Part shown: one piece after another, positions 16,418-24,410 of the stretch
Layout of the letters: each line of letters begins with the position of its first letter
Position numbering within the stretch: position 1 is the stretch's first letter
DNA from: Acidobacteriota bacterium
GTDB taxonomy: Bacteria; Acidobacteriota; Blastocatellia; Pyrinomonadales; Pyrinomonadaceae
Length of the DNA: 32,910 nt
Direction: 5' to 3'
Assembly (NCBI GenBank): GCA_020200095.1
Contig: JAIVJJ010000238.1
Location: forward strand, 1-32,910
Program-made: the position numbers and the translations under genes
The notes under the pieces: generated by a model
Databases searched by the model: none
What the model was told of the DNA's origin: nothing
The model's input: the letters and a program-made list of their open reading frames with translations, nothing else

Positions 16418-17791
16418 TTACTTTCTTTCAAAAATGGCAATAAAAAATCCGTCCATTTTGTCGCGGTCGGGAAAAGTTCGGGCAAAACCTTCTTCGGTCA
16501 AGAATCTTTCCGGCAAATCGGGCGAAACTTTTTGAAATTCGGTGCAATCTGTCAAAAAAATTTTGCTTACAGTTTCATTCTCCTCAATTTCCATTGAACA
16601 GGTTGAATAAATCAAACGACCTCCACGCTTGATTAGCTTTGATGCGTTTTTTAAGATTTTGAGTTGTTTCTCCGCTAACGCGGCAAAATCTTCCTTTTGC
16701 AAAAAATATCTGATTTCAGGATTATGGCGAATCGTTCCCGTTCCCGTGCAAGGCGCGTCAACTAACACAACATCAAAACTTTCATCTGCAAAAGGCAAGG
16801 ATTTTTCGGCATCATATCGCAAAATTTGAATAAAATCCACAGCTTGTTTTCGACAATTTTCTCGCATAACTTCAACGCGGAACGCATAAAAATCACCGGC
16901 AACAAACAACTTTGAACTTTGAACCTTGAATTTTGAGGCGATTAGAGTGGATTTGCTCCCAGGCGCGGCGCATACGTCCAAAAAACTTTCAACCGCTTGC
17001 AGATTCACAACTTCCGCAACCATTTGCGAACCTTCATCCTGAAAATAAACCTCTCCGTTTCCGGCGAGTTCCCGTAATTGTTCATCTAATTTTACAACGC
17101 TAAAACCATTTTCTAAATATGCGCGTTTCTTCACATTCTCTGCGGTTTCTTCGCGTTCTTTGCGGTTAAAAAATTCTTTTGTTTTGTCTGTTGTTTTTAA
17201 TGTAAATCGAAAAGCCAAATTGGGCGTTTCATTACTTGCAATCGCAATTTTTTCCGCGGCTTCCAAACTGAATTGCTGAATCCATTTTTCTATCAACCAA
17301 CGCGGAAAAGAATTTTCAACGGAAATTTTTTCGGTTTCATCAGCAAAGCTGAGTTCAATTTTTCCCCGTGCGGCTCGCCGCAAAACCGCATTGACTAAAC
17401 CTGAAGCTGAACTTTTTTTTGCCTGATGCACAAGATTTACCGATTCATTTATGGCTGAAAAAGCCGGAATTTTGTCCGTGAAAAAAATTTGATAAAGCCC
17501 GATTCGTAAAGCAATTCGGACTGCCGAATCGAATTTTTCAATGTTTTTATTTGTAAATTTTTCAACGATTTTGTCGAGATAAATTTGTTTTCTCAAAACG
17601 CCGAGCGTTAATTCGTGGCACAGCGAACGATCCTTCAGCGATAAATTTTCTTCATAAAGCGGCAGCAAAACCGATGAATAAGCTTTTTCCTTTTCTATTT
17701 TTTGCAAAATCTCAAATGCTGCAACTCTCGCCGGGGAAACATTTCGATTTTGGATTTTGGATTTTGGATTTTGGATTGACGGTTTACTCAA
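16418..17791 (-). CDS. rsmB: 16S rRNA (cytosine-967-C5) methyltransferase RsmB
   Basis: The enzyme methylates C967 of 16S rRNA. An N-terminal NusB-like RNA-binding domain (about 20-145) precedes the SAM methyltransferase domain. Motif I is LDVCAAPGSKSTLIA (about 271-285), motif IV is VLVDAPCTGTGT with its conserved Cys, and YSTCS carries the catalytic Cys. I chose the TTG at 17791 because GGAG lies 6 nt before it; the frame is also open from a TTG at 17809. It overlaps the fmt stop by 8 nt. Three repeat stretches are translated: CAAAATC heptamers at residues about 5-16 (IQNPKSKIQN), a CGCAAAGAACGCGAAG-type repeat near 208-224 and CAAAGTT heptamers near 286-295 (KFKVQSSKL). They look like insertions between conserved blocks. 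Confidence 0.95.
   Translation of the reverse strand: MSKPSIQNPKSKIQNRNVSPARVAAFEILQKIEKEKAYSSVLLPLYEENLSLKDRSLCHELTLGVLRKQIYLDKIVEKFTNKNIEKFDSAVRIALRIGLYQIFFTDKIPAFSAINESVNLVHQAKKSSASGLVNAVLRRAARGKIELSFADETEKISVENSFPRWLIEKWIQQFSLEAAEKIAIASNETPNLAFRFTLKTTDKTKEFFNRKEREETAENVKKRAYLENGFSVVKLDEQLRELAGNGEVYFQDEGSQMVAEVVNLQAVESFLDVCAAPGSKSTLIASKFKVQSSKLFVAGDFYAFRVEVMRENCRKQAVDFIQILRYDAEKSLPFADESFDVVLVDAPCTGTGTIRHNPEIRYFLQKEDFAALAEKQLKILKNASKLIKRGGRLIYSTCSMEIEENETVSKIFLTDCTEFQKVSPDLPERFLTEEGFARTFPDRDKMDGFFIAIFERK
16908..16935 (-). repeat. Heptamer array inside rsmB, methyltransferase domain
   Basis: Plus-strand units are AACTTTG, AACTTTG, AACCTTG and AATTTTG. On the coding strand they translate to about KFKVQSSKL, just after motif I, where relatives have a short loop. 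No stop codon is created. Confidence 0.85.
17133..17172 (-). repeat. Repeat-like segment inside the rsmB linker
   Basis: On the coding strand the stretch reads AACCGCAAAGAACGCGAAG and continues as AAACCGCAGAGAATGTGAAG, encoding NRKEREETAENVK. It resembles the ACCGCAAAGAACGCAAAG-type dispersed repeats seen between genes in many bacterial genomes. It falls in the poorly conserved stretch joining the NusB-like and catalytic domains. Confidence 0.5.
17746..17778 (-). repeat. Heptamer array GATTTTG x4 in the 5' coding region of rsmB
   Basis: GATTTTG repeats exactly four times at 17746-17773, followed by GATTG. The array begins within 10 nt downstream of the fmt stop codon (17784-17786). Because rsmB starts inside fmt, the array is translated as IQNPKSKIQN near the RsmB N-terminus. 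Confidence 0.92.
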
Positions 17792-18719
17792 ATTTTTCTC
17801 CAATTTCAATTTTTGTTCCGTTTAAGAAATCTCTCACCGACATCCGGCGTTTACCCTGGAGTTGCAGTTCAACGATTTTCAGCGCACTACTTGCTCCACA
17901 GCCGACTACAAAATCATCGCCTTTTGCCCTCATAATTTCGCCTGTATCATCCATTATCCACTTTTCATTTTCCACTTCTACTTCTGCTTTCCAAATCGTA
18001 AGTTTTTTGCTATTAAGTAAAGTGAAACTCGTCGGAAAAGGCTGAAAACCGCGCACCCGATTTTCAATTTCTTCCGCCGTCAAATTCCAATCAATCAAAC
18101 CGTCTTCTTTTTTCATAAGCGGTGCGAATGTCGCTTCAGAATCGTTTTGTGGTTGTGGTGTTAGTTCGTTATACATCGCTAAAGTTTCCGAAAGCAAATC
18201 CGCGCCCGACAAAGAAAGTCTCTGCATTAATTCAACTGCAGTTTCGTCTCTGCCAATTTCGGTTTCACGCTGCAAAAGAATACCGCCCGTATCAAGCCCC
18301 GCGTCCATTTGCATTGTTGTGACGCCGGTTTTTTCTTCGCCGTTAACAATTGCCCAGTTGACCGGCGCCGCGCCTCGGTATTTAGGCAAAAGCGAAAAAT
18401 GAACGTTGACGGCGCCTAAGGGAAACGCCTGCAAAAATGTTTCGGGCAAAATACGCCCGTAAGCGACGACGACCGCAACATTTGCTTGATGAGTTTGAAA
18501 TAATTCCAAACTTTCCGACGTTTTTATTTTCGTCGGCTGATAAATCTGCAAATCATTTTGCAAAGCAAATTCTTTAACCGGAGGCGCGGTCAATTTATTT
18601 CCGCGTCCCGCAGGTTTATCAGGCTGCGTCCAAACGGCGATGATTTCATGACCATCCTGCAAAATTCTCTCTAAAGTCGGAACTGCCGCAACCGGCGTTC
18701 CCATAAAAACAATTTTCAT
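17784..18719 (-). CDS. fmt: Methionyl-tRNA formyltransferase
   Basis: The enzyme formylates initiator Met-tRNA. It has 311 residues, as expected. MKIVFMGTPVAAVPTLERIL opens the Rossmann domain. VNVHFSLLPKYRGAAPVNWA (104-123) holds catalytic Asn105 and His107, and GLDTGGIL has Asp143. The C-terminal OB-fold tRNA-binding domain follows (RVRGFQPFPTSFTLL onward). The stop overlaps the rsmB start, indicating translational coupling. The partner gene def is about 4 kb upstream on the same strand instead of adjacent. Confidence 0.97.
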   Translation of the reverse strand: MKIVFMGTPVAAVPTLERILQDGHEIIAVWTQPDKPAGRGNKLTAPPVKEFALQNDLQIYQPTKIKTSESLELFQTHQANVAVVVAYGRILPETFLQAFPLGAVNVHFSLLPKYRGAAPVNWAIVNGEEKTGVTTMQMDAGLDTGGILLQRETEIGRDETAVELMQRLSLSGADLLSETLAMYNELTPQPQNDSEATFAPLMKKEDGLIDWNLTAEEIENRVRGFQPFPTSFTLLNSKKLTIWKAEVEVENEKWIMDDTGEIMRAKGDDFVVGCGASSALKIVELQLQGKRRMSVRDFLNGTKIEIGEKFE

Positions 18720-18764
18720 AGGTTGCTTTTCTATTTATTTTCTTACATATTTGGCGAATTCTTA

Positions 18765-18808
18765 AATTAAAAATGGCTTTGAGTTTTAACTTAAAGCCAT
18801 TTTTAATT
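18765..18808 (-). terminator. Perfect hairpin terminator between msrB and fmt
   Basis: AATTAAAAATGGCTTT (18765-18780) pairs perfectly with AAAGCCATTTTTAATT (18793-18808) around a 12-nt loop. The stem ends in an A/T-rich run in both directions. It lies 37 nt after the msrB stop and about 45 nt before fmt, so fmt-rsmB probably starts from its own promoter. Confidence 0.8.
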
Positions 18809-18844
18809 AACAGTTGTTGTTGCTTTCTAAACAAATAGTTGCTA

Positions 18845-19315
18845 TTAACCTTCACTTTTCAAATCATTTTGTTGAAATAGTGAAAGATATTCACCGTAAC
18901 CTTCTTCTTCTAATTTTTCTATTGGTATAAAACGCATCGAAGCCGAATTCATACAGTAACGTAACCCGCCAAGTTCGCGCGGTCCGTCGTTGAAAACGTG
19001 ACCAAGATGCGAATCGGCGTGGTTCGAGCGAACTTCAACGCGGCGCATACCGAATTTTCTATCTTCGCGTTCGGTGAAATTTTCCGGCTCAAGCGGTTTG
19101 TAGAAACTCGCCCAGCCGCAACTTGAATCAAATTTTTCAAACGAACTGAAAAGCGGCTCGCCCGAAACAATGTCAACGTAGAGACCCGCTTCTTTATGAT
19201 TCCAGTATTCGTTCTGAAACGGCGGCTCGGTTCCTTCGCGCTGCGTAACCTGATACTGCATCGGCGTTAATTTTTGCAGCAATTCTTCGTCCGATGGTTT
19301 CATATATTTTTTCAT
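18845..19315 (-). CDS. msrB: Peptide-methionine (R)-S-oxide reductase, zinc-free type
   Basis: The enzyme repairs methionine-R-sulfoxide in proteins. It has 156 residues. Conserved parts are [30 protein letters not shown] (62-71), [17 protein letters not shown] with His103 and His106, and [11 protein letters not shown] with catalytic Cys121. The two CxxC zinc motifs of the E. coli enzyme are absent: DIVSGEPLF stands where the first would be, and [12 protein letters not shown] has none. This is therefore a metal-free form, and the possible resolving Cys is Cys66 in SSCGW. No signal peptide is seen, so it should be cytoplasmic. GGGG lies 5 nt before the ATG. Confidence 0.95.
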   Translation of the reverse strand: MKKYMKPSDEELLQKLTPMQYQVTQREGTEPPFQNEYWNHKEAGLYVDIVSGEPLFSSFEKFDSSCGWASFYKPLEPENFTEREDRKFGMRRVEVRSNHADSHLGHVFNDGPRELGGLRYCMNSASMRFIPIEKLEEEGYGEYLSLFQQNDLKSEG

Positions 19316-19334
19316 TTTTTCCCCTTTTTCAACC

Positions 19335-19413
19335 GCGGAATGCGAAGTGTGAATTGCGAAATAGTTTTTGAATTTTTGATTTAATTTCGCACTTCACATT
19401 CCGCACTTCGCAT
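19335..19413 (-). repeat. Heptamer-type inverted repeat abutting a stop codon
   Basis: The left arm (19335-19362) contains GCGAAGT, GTGAATT and GCGAAAT as consecutive heptamers. The right arm (19384-19413) is its imperfect reverse complement (ATTTCGCACTTCACATTCCG and so on). The right arm ends immediately next to the stop codon 19414-19416 of the secreted hypothetical gene and fills the gap to msrB. Confidence 0.85.
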
Positions 19414-20316
19414 TTAGTAGGCGCAATGATAATTATAGCCTTCAAAAATTCGCGTCCATTTTCCGTTCTTCCGGCTGTAGACGTGAAAATTGTTTCCTTC
19501 AAAAGCCTTATTGATGGTAAAAATTTCGGCGGTTTTGTCGCCATTGTATTCTAGCGCGTCGAGCAGCAATTCGCCGCCGAGTTCGTCTAAATCTTTCAAT
19601 TCGCCGCTCATTATTTTTTCCGGCGTAATTTTTTCATACTCACTGTAATTAAAATTATATTTGCCGTTTTTGTTTTTTTCGGCGATAAAAAACAGCAAAT
19701 TTCTCTCTTTCGAAGAATTTTCCGTCCAGAACGAACCAACCATTTCGGCTTTGCCATCTCTGTCAGCATCAAGCGCCGTCAAATTGTAATACTTCATATT
19801 TTTGACCGCCTTTGCCGAAACGCCCTGTTTAACAAATTCGGCGCGAACAAGTGTTTCGATTTCGGCGCGTTCCACCGCCGTTGGCAGGCGTCGCACGCCC
19901 GACGCGGTTTTCGCCGGATTTTGATTTGTCGCCAAACCCATCACCAGACCTTTTAATTTAGCTTTACTTGATTGCGTCGTAATTTGCGCCAGATTTTTCC
20001 CGCAATCGGATTTTGGATCTGAGCTAACAACCGTAACCGTTCCGTTTGCCGCGCCGCCGAAAATTAAATTATAAGTAGATTTCGGTTTATAATAAGCATT
20101 GGCAAAATTCTGCAATGCTTTTTCTTCCTGGTCGGAAGCCGCTCCAACCAATTCGCCCTTGTTAATTTCGCCAATCGGCTCAAGCGTTTGACCGTCATCG
20201 ATAACGGCAAACACAATCGGTTTGGCTTTCGCCGCTTTCGTGCTGCCGCGTTTTTGCGAAAACGTCGCGGAAATTCCCAATAAAATTAACGCGCCGCAAA
20301 TTAATAATTTTTTCAT
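19414..20316 (-). CDS. Secreted hypothetical protein
   Basis: The protein has about 300 residues and a signal peptide at 1-20 (KKLLICGALILLGISATFSQ). The mature part is mixed alpha/beta with no enzyme motif I recognise. ALDADRDGKAEMVGSFW resembles the calcium-binding loops of FG-GAP or EF-hand type repeats, and ALEYNGDKTAEIFTI may be a second, weaker copy. The frame is open to a GTG at 20340, but the ATG at 20316 begins a proper signal peptide and is preceded by GGAAGG about 10 nt upstream. It lies between the aldehyde dehydrogenase gene and msrB, with heptamer arrays on both sides. Confidence 0.75.
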   Translation of the reverse strand: MKKLLICGALILLGISATFSQKRGSTKAAKAKPIVFAVIDDGQTLEPIGEINKGELVGAASDQEEKALQNFANAYYKPKSTYNLIFGGAANGTVTVVSSDPKSDCGKNLAQITTQSSKAKLKGLVMGLATNQNPAKTASGVRRLPTAVERAEIETLVRAEFVKQGVSAKAVKNMKYYNLTALDADRDGKAEMVGSFWTENSSKERNLLFFIAEKNKNGKYNFNYSEYEKITPEKIMSGELKDLDELGGELLLDALEYNGDKTAEIFTINKAFEGNNFHVYSRKNGKWTRIFEGYNYHCAY

Positions 20317-20363
20317 CGCTCTTTTTCCTTCCGTGTTCACAACTCAACGGGAAATTTTCTTTC

Positions 20364-20398
20364 ACTCACCGTTCACCACTCACAACTCACCACTATCA
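20364..20398 (-). repeat. Heptamer array covering the aldehyde dehydrogenase stop codon
   Basis: Plus-strand units are ACTCACC, GTTCACC, ACTCACA, ACTCACC and ACTATCA. The last unit contains the stop codon of the aldehyde dehydrogenase gene (20396-20398). No inverted arm is seen. Confidence 0.85.
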
Positions 20399-22030
20399 AA
20401 AAGCCTTCGCGCTAGTGTCGGCTTCGTTCAAAACTTCCTTGCTTTCGGTTTTCGGCGCGCCGATTTTTTTCGCAACGGATTTTCCCTGCATAAACTGTAA
20501 AAGATATTCGCGCCCGCCCGCTTTTGAATCCGTTCCGCTCATATTAAATCCGCCGAACGGATGAACGCCGACGAGCGCGCCCGTGCATTTGCGATTAAGA
20601 TAAAGATTTCCGACGTGAAACTCGCGTCTGGCTTTTTCGAGCTTTTCTTCATCTTCCGAATAAACCGCGCCGGTCAAGCCGAATTCCGTATCGTTGGCAA
20701 TCTCCAGCGCGTGTTCAAAATCCTTTGCCTTGATAACCGCCAACACAGGCGCGAAAACTTCTTCCTGTTCAAGAGTTGATTTCGGCTCAACATTATCAAT
20801 AATCGTCGGCTCGATATAAAAACCTTGTGAATTATCGCCGACGCCGCCCATTAGAATTTTTCCGCCTTCTTCAACGCCTTTATTGATGTAGGATAAAGTG
20901 TTGTCAAACGCACGTTTGTTGATAACGGCGCCCATATTCGTATCGGCTTCAGTAGGCTTTCCGATTTTGATTTGTTTGGTTAATTCAACAACTTTTTCCA
21001 TCAGCCGGTCGTGAACCTTTTCGTCAACAATCAAGCGCGAACAAGCCGAGCATTTTTGACCTTGAAATCCGAAAGCCGCCTGCACAACGCCTGTCGCCGC
21101 CGAATCCAAATCCGCGTCGTCGGCGACAACAATCGCGTCTTTACCGCCCATTTCCGCGACAACCCGTTTAATCCAGATTTGTCCTTTTCGGGTTTTCGCC
21201 GCTTCTTCGTTAATGTGCAGCCCGACTTGTTTTGAACCCGTAAAAGAAATGAAACGGGTTTTCGGATGCGTGACCATCGCTTCGCCGGTTGCGGCGCTTC
21301 CGGTAATAAAATTGACGACGCCTTTCGGCAAACCGACTTCTTCCAAAACCTCGACAAATTTCGCGGCAATCGTCGGCGAATCAGACGAAGGTTTTAAAAC
21401 GACAGTATTTCCCGCGACCACGGCTGCGCTCGTCATTCCGCACATAATCGCCAGCGGAAAATTCCAAGGCGGAATAATCGCGCCGACGCCAAGCGGAATG
21501 TATTCAAAACGATTGTCCTCGCCTTTGATTGTCGTAATGGGCTGCTCGCCCGCCCAGCGAATCATCTCGCGCCCGTAAAATTCGAGAAAATCAATCGCCT
21601 CCGCCGTGTCGCCGTCGGCTTCCGCCCAAGTTTTCCCCACTTCAAAAATCATCCACGCGCTAAAATAATGTTTGCGCTCGCGGATAATTTTCGCCGCTTT
21701 GAAAAGATACTCGGCGCGTTCTTCCGCCGGAACAAACTGCCAAGCCTTAAACGCTTCGGTCGCCGCGTCTATCGCTCGGTTAACCAGATTTTCCGCATCT
21801 GTATCACCTTCGGAAAATCGTCCGACAACTTGCGATTTTTCCGCCGGATTGATGCTCTCAAATTTCTTTTCAAGCGCAATCTTTTCGCCATTTATAACAA
21901 TCGGATACTCGCGCCCCAATTCGCTTTTCACCTGTTCAATCGCCTGCCGCATCGCTTCGGCGTTTTCGGCTACGGAAAAATCGGTGAACGGTTCATTCTT
22001 AAATTCGTCTAACATTCTTTCTGCTTTCAT
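20396..22030 (-). CDS. L-glutamate gamma-semialdehyde dehydrogenase (1-pyrroline-5-carboxylate dehydrogenase)
   Basis: This NAD-dependent enzyme completes proline (and arginine) breakdown to glutamate. It has 544 residues, the length of stand-alone RocA/PruA-type enzymes. PPWNFPLAI (187-195) holds the oxyanion Asn190, FTGSKQVG binds the cofactor, VAEMGGKDAI has general base Glu293 and GFQGQKCSACSRLIV has catalytic Cys327. PFGGFNMSGTDSKAGGREYL is the C-terminal signature of this subfamily. Proline dehydrogenase is not in the window. The gene is single here, with a heptamer array beginning at its stop codon. Other aldehyde substrates cannot be excluded. Confidence 0.93.
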   Translation of the reverse strand: MKAERMLDEFKNEPFTDFSVAENAEAMRQAIEQVKSELGREYPIVINGEKIALEKKFESINPAEKSQVVGRFSEGDTDAENLVNRAIDAATEAFKAWQFVPAEERAEYLFKAAKIIRERKHYFSAWMIFEVGKTWAEADGDTAEAIDFLEFYGREMIRWAGEQPITTIKGEDNRFEYIPLGVGAIIPPWNFPLAIMCGMTSAAVVAGNTVVLKPSSDSPTIAAKFVEVLEEVGLPKGVVNFITGSAATGEAMVTHPKTRFISFTGSKQVGLHINEEAAKTRKGQIWIKRVVAEMGGKDAIVVADDADLDSAATGVVQAAFGFQGQKCSACSRLIVDEKVHDRLMEKVVELTKQIKIGKPTEADTNMGAVINKRAFDNTLSYINKGVEEGGKILMGGVGDNSQGFYIEPTIIDNVEPKSTLEQEEVFAPVLAVIKAKDFEHALEIANDTEFGLTGAVYSEDEEKLEKARREFHVGNLYLNRKCTGALVGVHPFGGFNMSGTDSKAGGREYLLQFMQGKSVAKKIGAPKTESKEVLNEADTSAKAF

Positions 22031-22110
22031 AATTTTCTCACTCTTTTGGGTTTGGTATTGGCTTTTGGTTTAGAAATCCGTTTTTTCCTTTTAGTAGATT
22101 TTTCTGGCAC

Positions 22111-22542
22111 CTAAGGCTCTTCACAACAATCTAAACAGCCAACATTATTTTGACTCTTTTCTATCACAAGAAATAATTTACTCCCTAAATAAAATTCTAA
22201 AATTCCTACGCCATTAGTTCTATCACCTTCGGCAAAAACAACTCTTTCTTTTTCAATCGCTGCTTTTTCAACCAAATAATTTTTTACCCCAGTTAATCTT
22301 GCATCATTTAGTGATGTCCTTTCTCCCTTTCCCAAACGCGAAATGACAAAAATTCTTTCTCCACTCTTTTTTTGTTCATTGACTAACACATCTAGATAAG
22401 CACTGTTTAATTCGCAGTAAGCTCCAGAAGCGGGAAAACTTCTAATTGTTTCAATATCCCTGCTTTGCGTAAAAACGTAATCTACGCTGAGAAACAAAAC
22501 GAGAATCCAAAGGCTGTAACTATATTTTGTCATAGATGGCAT
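22111..22542 (-). CDS. Small secreted protein of unknown function
   Basis: The protein has 143 residues with an N-terminal hydrophobic stretch that fits a signal peptide (YSYSLWILVLFLSVDYVFTQ). The mature part has GERIFVISRLGKGERTSLND and ARLTGVKNYLVEKAAIEKER, followed by VVFAEGDR. That is loosely like the helix of OmpA-type peptidoglycan-binding domains, but the key residues are not clear, so I do not assign it. CLDCCEEP ends the protein. Start candidates are ATG at 22542 and ATG at 22533. Both overlap the 3' end of the HicB-like gene, suggesting a def / HicB-like / secreted-protein unit. Confidence 0.65.
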   Translation of the reverse strand: MPSMTKYSYSLWILVLFLSVDYVFTQSRDIETIRSFPASGAYCELNSAYLDVLVNEQKKSGERIFVISRLGKGERTSLNDARLTGVKNYLVEKAAIEKERVVFAEGDRTNGVGILEFYLGSKLFLVIEKSQNNVGCLDCCEEP

Positions 22543-22806
22543 CTTTATCGTTGTCCCAAACCTTATTAAAAGATGCTTCGGAAAGTTTCATAGCATCTTT
22601 AATTAAAGATTTGTTGTTGTCTTCTTCGGGAATTTCAATCACTTCACTCAAAACTTGGCATAATTCCTTGAAACTTCCCATTCGTTATCGCCGTGAACGC
22701 CACCATAAAAAGGTTTAGGACATCTGCCGATAAAGATTTTATCTTCTTCGTCCCATTCGACAATCAATCGCGCTTCAAATCTTTTATTTTTCTTGGCTAT
22801 TCCCAT
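22520..22806 (-). pseudogene. HicB-like small protein gene broken by a one-base frameshift
   Basis: From the ATG at 22806 the frame encodes ARLIVEWDEEDKIFIGRCPK and FYGGVHGDNEWE, then runs into a stop. The -1 frame continues at once with SFKELCQVLSEVIEIPEEDN and DAMKLSEASFNKVWDNDKDA, ending at the TAG at 22520-22522. Together they give a normal-looking protein of about 95 residues like the HicB-type small proteins with an HGD-x-E/ELCQV pattern. Adding one G to the GGG at 22677-22679 restores the frame. The ATG overlaps the def stop codon by 10 nt, and the end overlaps the next gene. No HicA toxin gene is visible. Sequencing error is possible. Confidence 0.7.
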
Positions 22807-23312
22807 TTTCCCGTTTTCTGCAATCTCTTAATCTTACGCTTCGCCAATTCCCTTCTCAAAACCGTCATTCTGTCCAGAAAAACAATGCCGTCGCAATGGT
22901 CGGTTTCATGCAGAATGCAACGCGCCGTTAAATCCATGCCGTCGAGTTCTTGAAGTTCGCCGTTCAAATCTTGATAACGCACGATAGTTCGCTGATTACG
23001 CTGGATTTTCTGATAAATTCCGGGAAACGAAAGACAGCCTTCCTCGCCTTCCTGCGAGCCTTCGACGTGGATGATTTCGGGATTTATCATAACGAACTTC
23101 TGCGATTCGTCTTCGCTGCTCGAACAATCCATTACAAACAATCTTTCCGAAACGGCGACTTGCGGCGCGGCAAGTCCGACGCCTCCAGCTTCATACATTG
23201 TTTCAAACATATCGCCGACGAGTTTTTTCAATCGGTCGTCAAATTCTTCAACAGGTTTGCCGACCGTGTGCAAAACAGGTTCGGGATAAAGAACGATTTT
23301 GAGCAACGCCAT
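22797..23312 (-). CDS. def: Peptide deformylase
   Basis: The metalloenzyme removes the N-formyl group from nascent proteins. It has 171 residues. The three family motifs are present: GGVGLAAPQ (43-51), EGCLSFPG with metal ligand Cys93, and HETDH (135-139) with two His ligands and catalytic Glu136. Its functional partner fmt is on the same strand but separated by five genes, unlike the usual def-fmt pair. The stop codon overlaps the start of the HicB-like gene. Confidence 0.97.
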   Translation of the reverse strand: MALLKIVLYPEPVLHTVGKPVEEFDDRLKKLVGDMFETMYEAGGVGLAAPQVAVSERLFVMDCSSSEDESQKFVMINPEIIHVEGSQEGEEGCLSFPGIYQKIQRNQRTIVRYQDLNGELQELDGMDLTARCILHETDHCDGIVFLDRMTVLRRELAKRKIKRLQKTGKWE

Positions 23313-23418
23313 AAATTTCTATTTTGCCACAAACAACGAAAAAAGATGAAACATAGGCATTTTAGGTAGTGTTCTAATCTTATGGTGCTACACTTATTTT
23401 GTCTCAAAAAGGGTCATT

Positions 23419-23446
23419 TTGAAATAATTGTGCTAAATATTATAAA
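23419..23446 (+). promoter_or_regulatory. Sigma-70-type promoter of the small gene at 23458
   Basis: TTGAAA (23419-23424) and TATAAA (23441-23446) are separated by 16 nt. The -10 box is only 11 nt before the ATG, so the transcript would be leaderless or have a very short leader, which matches the lack of a ribosome site. Confidence 0.5.
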
Positions 23447-23457
23447 CAAGTAACCTT

Positions 23458-23856
23458 ATGAGGATAGAACATCGACAACCTAAAACCCTAGAGAGAGTAG
23501 AAATTCCAAATAATTTAGTTTTATTTTTTAAAGAGGTTCACCGTGAAATAGTTGAAGGCAAAGAGGTCACTACTATTGAATCGGATGACCTTATACAGTA
23601 TGAAGAATTTGATTATGCATATGGCGGTCTGCTTGATTCCTAAACTAATGAATTTGGATTTAGATATTTTACCGATAACGAAAACGGAAGCATATGGGAC
23701 ATCAACTCAAGCAAATCTGAAATTGAGAAAATTTCTAAAGGTGAAATTACAGAGCTTTCTCTCTGGGCGTGCCAGAACCCTGTATGTGGATGTAAATATT
23801 CTCAGGAAGGTAGTTCATGCTCTAACTGTGATTGGATTGAAGAACCAAAGACATAG
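23458..23856 (+). pseudogene. Small Cys-rich protein gene interrupted by an in-frame TAA
   Basis: From ATG 23458 the frame gives 61 codons ending DYAYGGLLDS, then TAA (23641-23643). The same frame continues without break for 70 more codons (TNEFGFRYFTDNENG, SKGEITELSLWACQNPVCGC) to a TAG at 23854-23856. The tail CQNPVCGCKYSQEGSSCSNC has Cys spaced C-x4-C-x-C-x8-C-x2-C, which looks like a zinc ribbon. The coherent downstream frame and the terminator just after it indicate one 132-codon gene with a nonsense codon at position 62. I do not recognise the family. Readthrough or a base-call error are alternatives. Confidence 0.65.
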
Positions 23857-23878
23857 CAGGTTATTAAAACCAATGGCT

Positions 23879-23915
23879 AAAGAGTCTCAAAAACTATGCT
23901 TTTGAGACTCTTTTT
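23879..23915 (+). terminator. Rho-independent terminator of the small plus-strand gene
   Basis: AAAGAGTCTCAAAA (23879-23892) pairs perfectly with TTTTGAGACTCTTT (23900-23913) around a 7-nt loop and is followed by a T-run. It lies 22 nt after the TAG at 23856, supporting that stop as the true gene end. Confidence 0.9.
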
Positions 23916-23948
23916 CACTTCAATAAATAAAAATTAAAAGCAAATAAA

Positions 23949-23979
23949 ATAACCAAGCCGTTTTCTATGACTTGGTTAT
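23949..23979 (-). terminator. Hairpin terminator after atpC
   Basis: ATAACCAAG (23949-23957) pairs with CTTGGTTAT (23971-23979). On the minus strand the stem is followed by TTTATTTG. It lies about 25 nt after the atpC stop codon. Confidence 0.65.
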
Positions 23980-24003
23980 AAATTTTATGCAAATAAATTT
24001 TTC

Positions 24004-24402
24004 TTACCTACCGGAAGCAAGCTGAAGACGCGCTTGCGCTCTTTCGAGGCGTTCTTTTTCGACTTCAAATTCGTCTTCCGAACCTTTCCACGCACCCAGA
24101 GATTTTTCGGCTGACTCACGTTCAATTCGTGCCGCTTCAACGTCAATCTCATCGGCGCGTTCCGCCATATCCGCTAGCACGGAAACTTTATTCGCGCTGA
24201 CTTCGAGAAAGCCGCCTGAGATAACCATTCTTTCGGTTGCGCCCCCGCGGTTATAAGACAAAATGCCCGATTTCAAAGCGGAAATAAGCGGCGCGTGATT
24301 GGTTAAAATACCAACCTCGCCGCTCAATGTCGGAATGGTTACCGCGTCAACCGTTTCGCTAAAAACTCTTTTTTCGGGTGTTACAATTTCTAAGTTCAAC
24401 AT
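24004..24402 (-). CDS. atpC: ATP synthase F1 epsilon subunit
   Basis: The epsilon subunit is part of the central stalk of F1 and inhibits ATP hydrolysis. It has 132 residues. LNLEIVTPEKRVFSETVDAV, TLSGEVGILTNHAPLISALK and VISGGFLEVSANKVSVLADM form the N-terminal beta sandwich. The C-terminal helical hairpin (from about 90) ends ERLERAQARLQLASG. It is co-directional with atpD and 69 nt downstream, the gap being filled by a palindromic heptamer array. Confidence 0.96.
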   Translation of the reverse strand: MLNLEIVTPEKRVFSETVDAVTIPTLSGEVGILTNHAPLISALKSGILSYNRGGATERMVISGGFLEVSANKVSVLADMAERADEIDVEAARIERESAEKSLGAWKGSEDEFEVEKERLERAQARLQLASGR

Positions 24403-24410
24403 AAGTATTT

